Assembly: GCF_025502585.1 (NCBI RefSeq)
Contig: NZ_CP106679.1
Location: forward strand, 849,001-913,000
Reading direction: 5' to 3'
DNA length: 64,000 bases
DNA from: Reichenbachiella agarivorans
Lineage (GTDB): Bacteria; Bacteroidota; Bacteroidia; Cytophagales; Cyclobacteriaceae
In this document: positions 1 through 6,392 of the stretch, one piece after another
How the letters are laid out: each line of letters opens with the position of its first letter
How positions within the stretch are numbered: the stretch's first letter is position 1
The notes under the pieces: generated by a model
The model's input: only the letters and a program-made list of their open reading frames with translations
Told to the model about the DNA's origin: nothing
Database searches by the model: none
Program-made: the position numbers and the translations under genes

Positions 1-95
1 AGGTCTTTTGGGTTCTAAACCTCGGTTTGTGGCGCACAAAGCAAATGCTGTAATCATATCAGCAATGATAGAAAGGGGTGAAGCTTACAGGAGTC

Positions 96-1097
96 CTACC
101 TTTCCCCTACCCAATGCGGATAAATTTTGTGAGGGCGGGTTAACGTGTTTAATTCCTCAATGTGCTGTGGAGATAATGACCATCCAGCCGAATCCAAATT
201 ATCTATCAATTGTCTCTCATTTCTTGCACCTATCACTACACTAGAGACTGTTTCATTTTGCAACAGCCAGTTGATGGCGACTTGTGGAATGCTTTTATCC
301 ATTTCTGTGGCAATACGCTCTAGTAAATCAACTACATCGTATACTAGCTCATCATTGACAGGTGGGGAACCAATAGCACCTCCTGATTTTATTCTTCCTT
401 CACCCATAGGCTGATTTCGCTTGATTTTTCCAGTTAACCTTCCCCAGCCTAAAGGACTCCATACCATCAGTCCCAACTCCTGATCTTTGATCAGCGGCAT
501 CAATTCTTGTTCATAATCCCTGCCAATCACTGAGTAATAACCTTGGTAGACGATGTACTTCTCTAGATTCAATTTTTCTGAAACTGATAGCGATTTCATA
601 AGCTGCCATGCTGCAAAATTAGAACAGCCAATGTAGCGTACCTTGCCACTACCCACCATGCCATCCAATGTGCGCAAAGTCTCCTCCATGGGTGTATGCG
701 CATCAAACCCATGCATGATATACAAATCAATATAATCGGTTTGCAAACGCCTTAAACTGTCGTCTAAAGCATTCATTAGGTGAAAGCGTGAGGCTCCCTT
801 ATCATTTGGCCCTGCGCCCATCTGAAATGTGGCCTTGGTTGAAACAATGCTGTTTTGTCTTTTGCCTGATAGCGCTGCACCGAGAATGGATTCGGAATCT
901 CCCTGAGAGTACACATTTGCCGTGTCAAAGAAATTTACACCTCGCTCCAAGCAAATGTCTATGAGCCTAGTGGCCTCTTTCACATCTGTTTTGCCCCATC
1001 TACCAAAAAACTCGTTGGTACCAGCGAATGTCCCTGTTCCGTAACTTAGTACAGGCACTTTTAATCCTGACTTTCCTAAATTTCTGTATTCCATCAT
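96..1097 (-). CDS. Aldo/keto reductase family oxidoreductase
   Basis: NADPH-dependent reductase of the AKR superfamily (voltage-gated K+ channel beta-subunit-like branch), predicted to reduce a carbonyl compound in the cytosol. The N-terminal YRNLGKSGLKVP strand, the FDTANVYSQGDSE segment holding the catalytic Asp and Tyr, the IDLYIMHGFD strand, YIGCSNFAAW and the C-terminal VVIGARNERQLIDN phosphate-binding segment are all present, and length (about 333 aa) is normal. The start is taken at one of two adjacent Met codons (1097 or 1094); the open frame runs 8 codons further but those residues are unlike the family. A CRP-like regulator gene lies just upstream on the same strand (90 bp gap) and may control it. 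The substrate cannot be told from sequence. Confidence 0.9.
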   Translation of the reverse strand: MMEYRNLGKSGLKVPVLSYGTGTFAGTNEFFGRWGKTDVKEATRLIDICLERGVNFFDTANVYSQGDSESILGAALSGKRQNSIVSTKATFQMGAGPNDKGASRFHLMNALDDSLRRLQTDYIDLYIMHGFDAHTPMEETLRTLDGMVGSGKVRYIGCSNFAAWQLMKSLSVSEKLNLEKYIVYQGYYSVIGRDYEQELMPLIKDQELGLMVWSPLGWGRLTGKIKRNQPMGEGRIKSGGAIGSPPVNDELVYDVVDLLERIATEMDKSIPQVAINWLLQNETVSSVVIGARNERQLIDNLDSAGWSLSPQHIEELNTLTRPHKIYPHWVGER

Positions 1098-1186
1098 TTT
1101 TACTGCGTTTCTTTTCAGCAAAATTCAGCCATGAAATACTCAATTCACAGGAGGATTGTCACAGATACGCTGTGCGGTTTGTCACA

Positions 1187-1753
1187 CTAAGCAGGGATGA
1201 GGCGGCTAAGTGTTTCTCGGGAAACACCTAAGTAGGAAGCAATCATTGTTTTCGGGATGCGCTGGATCAAGGCAGGGTATTGCTCTAGCAAATGATGATA
1301 GCGGTCGCTTGCATTGCTACTGATAAAACACATAATTCTTTTTTGTAATGCGATGTATCCAGCGGTTGTTTTCTTCCGAAAGAAGTATTCCATTTTCTGC
1401 AAGTCGCGGCACATTTTCTCTTTGTTCTCCAGGGTTAAGGAAAAAACGATTGCATCTTCTAGGCAATCTACAGACAGGCTTGCTTTGGTGCCATAATGAA
1501 ACGCTTCTGGGTCGGTTATCCACCAATTTTCCATGGCAAAGTGAATGATATGCTCTTTACCTTCGGGACTTATCCGAGCAGCCTTCATCAATCCTTTTGC
1601 AACAAAATAGTCGTACTGCACATAATCGCCCTGCTGGATGATGAGGTGATGTTTTTTAAATGCTTTTTGCTCGAAGTGAGATAATACCCATTCAAACTCT
1701 TCGTCCGTGAGAGAAACAATCTCTTCTATCTGTTGTCTAAGCTTTATTTTCAT
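1187..1753 (-). CDS. CRP/FNR family transcriptional regulator
   Basis: Predicted DNA-binding regulator of 188 aa with an N-terminal cNMP-binding-like jelly roll (about residues 25-115) and a C-terminal winged helix ending in MIASYLGVSRETLSRLIPA, the typical recognition helix of Bacteroidota CRP-like proteins. No Fe-S cysteine cluster like that of FNR is evident, so an oxygen-sensing role is unlikely; the ligand is unknown. It precedes the aldo/keto reductase gene on the same strand, and co-regulation or local control is an inference from that spacing. A second paralogue of the same family is at 3234-3806. Confidence 0.85.
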   Translation of the reverse strand: MKIKLRQQIEEIVSLTDEEFEWVLSHFEQKAFKKHHLIIQQGDYVQYDYFVAKGLMKAARISPEGKEHIIHFAMENWWITDPEAFHYGTKASLSVDCLEDAIVFSLTLENKEKMCRDLQKMEYFFRKKTTAGYIALQKRIMCFISSNASDRYHHLLEQYPALIQRIPKTMIASYLGVSRETLSRLIPA

Positions 1754-1929
1754 TTAAACCAGGGATGAATTTTTGAGTCGCAGATTATACTCGGCAAGCA
1801 GCTACCCCATTCTGTGATACCCACTTGTTTTTACCAAATCTAGAGGATTAATTATTCTTTTGAAATGCCTATTGGACACATGACTTTGTGGTTCGCGAGT
1901 AAATGTGCTCGGTGCTTGATCCTGTCTGA

Positions 1930-2030
1930 CAACATACAAAGGGTATAGTTGCAAACTATGTCTAGTTGGGTGGCTGTCAGCCTTTGCACCCTCAACTCGT
2001 CATCATCTATGACGAGTTGAGGGTGCATGG
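1930..2030. other. Non-coding stretch with a perfect 19-bp hairpin
   Basis: The gap 1754-2060 has no credible gene. Positions 1985-2003 and 2009-2027 are exact reverse complements with a 5-nt loop, giving a very stable stem of 19 bp. There is no T-run on either side, so a classical rho-independent terminator is not clear, although the hairpin sits 34 nt after the stop of the acetyltransferase gene. Next to it (about 1935-1984) is a weaker inverted repeat bounded by CTGACA/TGTCAG that could be a worn member of the attC-like family described for block A; that reading is weak. Confidence 0.5.
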
Positions 2031-2060
2031 CTTCAAATTTTCAACTTGAATACGGGAGTT

Positions 2061-2564
2061 TTATTTCAGACCAGTTTTATTACTTCTGCGCTCCAATAGG
2101 ATTGTGTCACGCCAAATTCCGTTCATTTTTCCGATTTTTTCACGATAACCAACTTCTCTAAACCCAAGTTTTTTATGAATTATGACACTTCCTTTATTTT
2201 CTGGAAAAATTCCAGATTGTAAAGTCCATATTCCATTATTTTCACTTTCGTCTATCAATTTTTCTAATAATTTAGTTCCTATTTTTTGACCTGAAAAAAT
2301 CGAAGAAACATATACGCTCACTTCTGCAACTCCACCATACACGCATCGAGAAGAAACTGGAGATAATGCACTCCAGCCAACAATTTTATTGTCTATTTCT
2401 GCGACAATTCGACAATCTTTTAAATGCCCGTTGTCCCAATCGTTCCAATTTGGTGCGCTCATTTCGAAAGAAGCATTTCCAGTATTAAGACCTTCTTGGT
2501 AAATTTCAGATACTTGCGTCCAATCAGCTTCTTTTAAGTTTCGAAATATTAATTCCCCATTCAT
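2061..2564 (-). CDS. GNAT N-acetyltransferase, phosphinothricin/methionine sulfoximine type
   Basis: 167-aa acetyl-CoA-dependent N-acetyltransferase. The order of motifs matches the Bar/Pat/YwnH group: IRF-like start, IYQEGLNTGNASFE, then VAEVSVYVSSIFSGQKIGTKLLEKLI (motif A, acetyl-CoA pyrophosphate loop, Q-K-I-G-T in place of Q/RxxGxG/A), SGIFPENKGSVIIHKKLGFREVGYREKIGKMNGIWRDTILLE. Family members acetylate phosphinothricin, methionine sulfoximine or related amino acids; the real substrate here is unknown. It is the last gene of cassette-like block A, preceded by an attC-like site at 2595-2713. Resistance-type acetyltransferases are common integron cassette genes. Confidence 0.85.
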   Translation of the reverse strand: MNGELIFRNLKEADWTQVSEIYQEGLNTGNASFEMSAPNWNDWDNGHLKDCRIVAEIDNKIVGWSALSPVSSRCVYGGVAEVSVYVSSIFSGQKIGTKLLEKLIDESENNGIWTLQSGIFPENKGSVIIHKKLGFREVGYREKIGKMNGIWRDTILLERRSNKTGLK

Positions 2565-2594
2565 TTTTCTTATGGTTTATCTGTTTTCTCAATG

Positions 2595-2713
2595 CTCCAC
2601 AACGTCCAGCTATCATCCGTAAGCTGGACTTTTCAAATTTCTATAAAAGTATCTCATCGCACCAGCCTTTGCAAATAGCTCTGTAAGCTTATGGGTGATA
2701 GGTTTGTTAGCGG
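2595..2713 (-). repeat. attC-like imperfect palindrome, site A1
   Basis: In gene sense (minus strand) the site begins GCTAACAAACC right after the doxX stop and ends GGACGTTGTGG before the acetyltransferase. Arms 2595-2625 and 2685-2713 pair over TATCAYCCRTAAGCT (13 of 15 matches), with two extra bases in one arm (outer part CAACGTCCAGC against TAACAAACC), an asymmetry like the extrahelical bases of attC sites. The AAC/GTT triplets are conserved at the ends. Total about 119 bp. Canonical GTTRRRY is not matched exactly; the 3' core here is GTTGTGG. Confidence 0.65.
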
Positions 2714-2726
2714 TTCGTACTTTTAG

Positions 2727-3179
2727 TCAGTATTTGATTGTTGATAAATACGTCCAGACAATGAAAAGAGCTTGTAAGGGTACCCTGAACCACAAATAGG
2801 GCAGACCATTTCCATCAAAGGTACCTTGCTGATAGTTTACCTGTTTTACAGCAGCGTAAATGTTTGCTGGGAGCATACATATGAAGAAGGCGATAAGCAA
2901 CCACGCAGTGACGATTCTGAAATTTGACATCAACAGTCCAATAGCTGCTGCTATTTCAATAATCCCTGTCAAATAAATGATCTCCTTTTTGTAGAGGACA
3001 AAGTCTGGCAACATCATGGTCATGCCTTTGGTAAAGACAAAATGTCCAATAGCTGTAAACAATAGCATCACCGACATGGCAACTCTAGCAGACAAAGCAA
3101 ATTCATAATTGCCGCTAAAAACCTTGTTTGCCATCAATGCAATGGCAAATACGCTTACTAGTATGATTAAAGGTTTCAT
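2727..3179 (-). CDS. DoxX family membrane protein
   Basis: 150-aa integral inner-membrane protein with four predicted transmembrane helices (about residues 3-20, 30-50, 66-84, 90-110, with a further hydrophobic stretch at the C-terminus). The GHFVFTKGMTMMLPDFVLYKKEIIYLTGIIEIAAAIGLL core is typical of DoxX/DoxX-like proteins, which have roles in redox or thiosulfate-linked processes in some species; the specific role here is unknown. It follows a CRP-like regulator gene by 54 bp in the same direction, so the two probably form one transcription unit and one cassette of block A. Confidence 0.8.
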   Translation of the reverse strand: MKPLIILVSVFAIALMANKVFSGNYEFALSARVAMSVMLLFTAIGHFVFTKGMTMMLPDFVLYKKEIIYLTGIIEIAAAIGLLMSNFRIVTAWLLIAFFICMLPANIYAAVKQVNYQQGTFDGNGLPYLWFRVPLQALFIVWTYLSTIKY

Positions 3180-3233
3180 CTCTTTTTTATGACAAAGATC
3201 AATGTGGCCAGAACAAGAAACAATGAACTTGGG

Positions 3234-3806
3234 TTAAGTAATGCGTCTTCGGATTCGACTCAATGCCTGAGGTGTTACCCCGATGTAGGAGGCAATATAT
3301 TTTAGCGGTATATATTGAATGAGATGTGGTTGTTCCAAAAACAAGTTTTGATAACGTTGCTCGGCAGTCTCGTTTAGTAGTGAAAGCTCTCTTTTCGATT
3401 TCTTTAGATACAAATCCTCACTTGCTTTTCGTCCAATTAAGTTCCCCACTTCTGTCTCTTCATAGATGGTTTGTAGATCATCAAAAGTTATGCGCCAAAG
3501 TGTGGCTTTAGTTAAGGTCTCTATCTGATAGGGTGATGGGGTTCGTGTGATGAAAGAGTCGTAAGCACTCATAAAATTGTTGTCAAAGACAAAAGTAAAG
3601 GTTAGGTTATTTTCCAATTTCGGTATGAAATAGCGAACTATGCCTGTTTCTACAAATGAGAGGTGATTTTCTGTTTGACCCGCTCTCAAAATAATATGCC
3701 TCTTCGGAAATTCTTCAAACGAAAGTTTTGAACTGAAAAGCATCCATTCCTTCTCGCTAATTTTTTGCTGAATCGTACGTTCAAAGTATTGCCTGATTTG
3801 TTCCAT
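3234..3806 (-). CDS. CRP/FNR family transcriptional regulator
   Basis: 190-aa regulator with an N-terminal cNMP-binding-like domain (about 25-120, including the RHIILRAGQTENHLSFVETGIVRYF stretch split by short loops) and a C-terminal helix-turn-helix ending YIASYIGVTPQALSRIRRRI. Same family and size as the regulator at 1187-1753 but clearly a different gene. It lies directly upstream of doxX, which it may regulate. Its own 5' flank contains only half of an attC-like site (3839-3864), so the cassette boundary seems to have been damaged here. Confidence 0.85.
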   Translation of the reverse strand: MEQIRQYFERTIQQKISEKEWMLFSSKLSFEEFPKRHIILRAGQTENHLSFVETGIVRYFIPKLENNLTFTFVFDNNFMSAYDSFITRTPSPYQIETLTKATLWRITFDDLQTIYEETEVGNLIGRKASEDLYLKKSKRELSLLNETAEQRYQNLFLEQPHLIQYIPLKYIASYIGVTPQALSRIRRRIT

Positions 3807-3838
3807 CTTGGATTAGTAGTTCAGTTTTCATCTGCACC

Positions 3839-3864
3839 CCCATGAATGATAGGTCATGTTAGCA
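3839..3864 (-). repeat. Half attC-like site (truncated), site A2
   Basis: After the stop of the 3869 lipoprotein gene, the minus strand reads GCTAACATGACCTATCATTCAT, close to the first arm of site A1 (GCTAACAAACCTATCACCCAT). The matching second arm with a GTTGTGG-type end is absent; the CRP-like gene starts about 33 bp later. The likely reading is a site that lost its 3' half by deletion, fusing two cassettes. Confidence 0.45.
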
Positions 3865-3868
3865 TTCT

Positions 3869-4270
3869 TTAAAAGCACTCATAGTTTCGTTCTATTCCGA
3901 AGCAGGCTTTACAAGAACCACTAATTAATGAGTCTTTAGCAGGAAATTCAAGATCACAAACAGATCCACCTTTAAGGTTATATAATTCAGTTTGGGAATT
4001 GCTGAGTTCGCCAAATAGGTTTTCTAGTTCTAGGGTGTCAATGCCCATAACTCCGTAAACATAAATTGGACCACATCCATTTCCTCCTGGAATATATGTC
4101 GTTCTACAATCTTCCGAGGTTTCGCCAGTTGATGCATCAATTATTCCATTGATTTTAGTTGTTAGTCGTTCAATTTTAGCTTCAAGTTCTGAAGCTGTTA
4201 AGTTGTCATCCTCATTGCAACTAAATGTTAAACATATGAACGTTAGTAGAATATAAAATGTAGTTCTCAT
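3869..4270 (-). CDS. Small putative lipoprotein of unknown function
   Basis: About 133 aa. Starting at the Met that gives MRTTFYILLTFICLTFSC, the N-terminus is a short hydrophobic signal followed by an LTFSC lipobox, so it is probably an outer-membrane or periplasmic lipoprotein. Residues about 20-50 (ELEAKIERLTTKINGIID) may form a short coiled coil. The rest has six cysteines spread over the mature part (CRTTY, NGCGP, VCDLEF, SCKACFG, ECF), suggesting disulfides or metal binding. No family recognised. It stands alone between attC-like sites A3 and A2, as a single-gene cassette. Confidence 0.7.
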   Translation of the reverse strand: MRTTFYILLTFICLTFSCNEDDNLTASELEAKIERLTTKINGIIDASTGETSEDCRTTYIPGGNGCGPIYVYGVMGIDTLELENLFGELSNSQTELYNLKGGSVCDLEFPAKDSLISGSCKACFGIERNYECF

Positions 4271-4316
4271 ATTCAAAAGACACATTATTTACTTCGTTGG
4301 TTGTAATCTATGAATG

Positions 4317-4436
4317 CTCCACAACATCCAGATATGACACGTGCCTCTGAACTTTCAAAGTTCTACTAAAGTATCGGTTTTTCACTTCAGTTTCAAATAA
4401 CTATGTAGAGGCATGTGCTATATCGTTTGTTAGAGA
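4317..4436 (-). repeat. attC-like imperfect palindrome, site A3
   Basis: Minus-strand start TCTCTAACAAACG follows the PEBP gene and the end CATCTGGATGTTGTGGAG precedes the lipoprotein gene. Arms match over ATATRRCACRTGCCTCT with two extra bases in the second arm, the same offset as in site A1. Length about 120 bp with a non-conserved middle of some 65 bp. The end GTTGTGGAGCATT is shared with site A1, as expected if cassettes were joined by recombination at this core. Confidence 0.7.
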
Positions 4437-4439
4437 CTT

Positions 4440-4994
4440 TTACTTTTTCTCTCTTTGATAGTAGGTGATTATACTTGCTTTCGCTATGGTATTGTTCCAT
4501 AGATAGTATCCTACTATTGCTGGATTTGTGTTTTCATCTAACCCTAGCTTTTCTGTTTTTAAGGCATATACGGTAATTACATATTTATGTAGTCCATGAC
4601 CTTCGGGTGGGCAAGGACCGCCATATCCTTTAGCTCCATAATTGGTGATACTTTGAATAGCATTTTTTGGCGCAAGGTCGGCCGAGACATTTCCAGCATT
4701 ACTAACTAATTCGTTTATATCAGACGGGATATCAAACATTACCCAATGCCACCACCCACTTCCTGTAGGAGCATCTGGATCATACATCGTCACGGCAAAG
4801 CTTTGAGTTCCTGCAGGAGCATTCTTCCATGTCAATTGGGGCGACTCGTTCTTGCCTACACAGCCAAAACCATTAAACTCTTCTGTTAAGGTTGCTTGTC
4901 CTCCAAGATTCTGACTTGACAAAGTAAATGTTGATTGGCTAAATGACACTTGAGTGATGATGCCAAAGGCAACTGATAAGATTATCTTTTTCAT
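4440..4994 (-). CDS. YbhB/YbcL-family (PEBP/Raf kinase inhibitor-like) secreted protein
   Basis: Phosphatidylethanolamine-binding-protein fold, about 184 aa from MKKIILSVAFG, which starts a cleavable signal peptide ending near VSFSQ. The family signatures are clear: NESPQLTWKNAPAGTQSFAVTMYDPDAP with the DPDAP ligand-pocket motif, GWWHWVMFDIP, and YGGPCPPEGHGLHKYVITVYAL with the PCPPxGxHxY motif. Members bind small anionic ligands; bacterial function is poorly known, and a periplasmic location is predicted here. An AraC-type regulator gene lies 88 bp upstream on the same strand, so both likely travel in one cassette of block A. Confidence 0.85.
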   Translation of the reverse strand: MKKIILSVAFGIITQVSFSQSTFTLSSQNLGGQATLTEEFNGFGCVGKNESPQLTWKNAPAGTQSFAVTMYDPDAPTGSGWWHWVMFDIPSDINELVSNAGNVSADLAPKNAIQSITNYGAKGYGGPCPPEGHGLHKYVITVYALKTEKLGLDENTNPAIVGYYLWNNTIAKASIITYYQREKK

Positions 4995-5082
4995 AATTGT
5001 ATATTTTAAATTAATAGACAAATATTATTTCTAATTCAACAGTGCCGTTAGTTGAGCTGGCTCAAAAAGTATTGCTAAAAGC

Positions 5083-5922
5083 TCAATCCAATTGATATTG
5101 CTTTGGAGTCATTCCATACTTGGATTTGAAGGCTTGAATAAAGTTGGTCAGTGAATCATAGCCAACTTGTAAATAGATATCGGTGGGTCTTTTCCCCTCG
5201 CTTTTAAGTAACAAGGCGGCATATTCTAACCTTCTTTCCTGAAACCATTTACTTGGAGAAGCATGAAATTGTCTCTCAAATGTTCGCTTAAAAGTAGATA
5301 TACTCATGTTGCACAAGAAGGCGAGTTCATTGATTGTTAGTCGGTTGAGCTTGTTGTTTTCTATTATTTCCTGAAAGTGGTGTTCATGTTCGTTTGTACT
5401 AATTACGAATGAAGAGAGTAATTCCACCCCCTCCTTATCAATCAGATACAGCATGAGCTCCTCAAATTTTACTTGTAGAACTTTATCCCTGTGAACAGAA
5501 GATAGGTTGACTAGGTGAGCAAGACTTTTAGCAAAAGATCGTAGGTAATCATCATATTTAATGGATTGAACTGATTTCCTTTCTGTCATCTTGGATAGCA
5601 CAATTGAGTATTTCCTTATAAAGCGTAGCAGAGCTTCATCCGTGAAAAAGAAAAGAATGCTTCTATACCTTTTCAGCGTATCGGTAAATTTCTCAGTCAT
5701 AAGGCACTTACCTGACTTCATTAAAAGGAACTCGCTATTCGAAATGGCACTAAATTTCGTATCTGAGTAAACCTCTTTATTCCCTTCGGTCAGGAAACTG
5801 AAGGTATTCATAGATAGGTTTACTTGCTGTTTGGTCGATTCTTGCTCTACTTGGTAATCGAAGGCCAGAACGCTTGAGCCTTTATTGATAATTAATTGTT
5901 CTGGGAGGGAGATTGTTTTCAA
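5083..5922 (-). CDS. AraC family transcriptional regulator
   Basis: 279-aa regulator. The C-terminal 95 residues hold two helix-turn-helix motifs: INELAFLCNMSISTFKRTFERQF and RPTDIYLQVGYDSLTNFIQAFKSKYGMTPKQY, which match AraC/XylS DNA-binding domains. The N-terminal part resembles the ExsA-like effector-free domain (DUF-type) found in many Bacteroidota AraC proteins, with no clear sugar-binding cupin. It is upstream of the PEBP gene in the same direction and is the obvious candidate to control it. Its upstream flank contains an inverted repeat and a REP-like element instead of another gene. Confidence 0.88.
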   Translation of the reverse strand: MKTISLPEQLIINKGSSVLAFDYQVEQESTKQQVNLSMNTFSFLTEGNKEVYSDTKFSAISNSEFLLMKSGKCLMTEKFTDTLKRYRSILFFFTDEALLRFIRKYSIVLSKMTERKSVQSIKYDDYLRSFAKSLAHLVNLSSVHRDKVLQVKFEELMLYLIDKEGVELLSSFVISTNEHEHHFQEIIENNKLNRLTINELAFLCNMSISTFKRTFERQFHASPSKWFQERRLEYAALLLKSEGKRPTDIYLQVGYDSLTNFIQAFKSKYGMTPKQYQLD

Positions 5923-5932
5923 GGTGCAATAC

Positions 5933-6022
5933 TGACTAACGCACGGAAAAGTGCAATTTATTTAATTGATAATTGTAATATTTCAAGCGTAATTTCATAT
6001 GTTCTCTGTCCGTGCGTTTGCT
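5933..6022 (-). repeat. Candidate attC-like site A3b in front of the AraC gene
   Basis: Exact 10-bp inverted repeat AACGCACGGA (5938-5947) and TCCGTGCGTT (6009-6018) with a 61-nt middle. On the minus strand it ends CGTTAGTCAG just before the AraC start, again with a GTT core. If it is a member of the attC-like family, the stretch between it and site A4 would be a cassette without a gene. The arms are short, so this is a candidate only. Confidence 0.4.
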
Positions 6023-6062
6023 TCTGAAATCAATTTGGAAAGGTTGAAATTGCCATCTTTCT

Positions 6063-6177
6063 GCTTGAGCGCATCTGTGATGCGTTCTTAATCTTATTTG
6101 GCATCTGAGATGCGGTACAGCCAATTATCCGCATTACAAATGCTCAATCTATATTCATCTTCTAGAATATCTCAGTC
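6063..6177. repeat. REP-like multi-hairpin element, copy 1
   Basis: About 115 bp repeated at 9361-9469 with high identity. It contains three mini-palindromes built on GCAT...ATGC: GCATCTGTGATGC, GCATCTGAGATGC and GCATTACAAATGC, separated by AT-rich spacers and the shared segment GGTACAGCCAATTATCC. Short clustered palindromes of this kind resemble REP elements mobilised by Y1 (RAYT) transposases. No such transposase is in the window. In this copy it is followed at once by a separate 27-nt palindrome. Confidence 0.65.
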
Positions 6178-6197
6178 GCAATGCAATTGCGACTGAG
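6171..6197. repeat. 27-nt palindrome, 12-bp arms
   Basis: Arms CTCAGTCGCAAT and ATTGCGACTGAG pair perfectly around a 3-nt loop GCA. It overlaps the end of REP-like copy 1; the second copy at 9361 diverges at this point, so the palindrome is specific to this locus. No T-run follows. The remaining bases up to 6268 are AT-rich with no gene. Confidence 0.6.
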
Positions 6198-6268
6198 CGG
6201 GATAGTATTGCAATTAAGCTAAGTCCAATTAATATTAATATTGAGGTTCTATTTCTCATGCAGGAATG

Positions 6269-6388
6269 GAGTACAACGATCAACTAAAATGAGTATGCGA
6301 CCCAACTGCTAGAAGCACTGAAGTTGCTTTTCTGTAATGCCTTATCAAAGATCTCAGTTCGAATATTCATTTTAGTGTTTGTTGTGGA
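6269..6388 (-). repeat. attC-like imperfect palindrome, site A4
   Basis: On the minus strand the site begins CCACAACAAACACTAAAATG a few bases after the stop of the AlbA_2/RRM gene and ends CATTTTAGTTGATCGTTGTAC. Arms pair over ACTAAAATGARTATKCGA (16 of 18 matches), with the AAC/GTT triplets near the ends and a one- to two-base offset between triplet and stem, as in the other sites. Length about 120 bp. The next gene on the minus strand (AraC) begins about 350 bp further on. Confidence 0.65.
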
Positions 6389-6392
6389 GAGT

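Noticed and set aside
8-244. Short plus-strand frame at the window start
   Set aside because: It overlaps the end of the aldo/keto reductase gene and has no domain or signal.
5936-6124. 62-codon frame in the gap before the AraC gene
   Set aside because: It runs through inverted repeats and the REP-like element, which explain the open frame.
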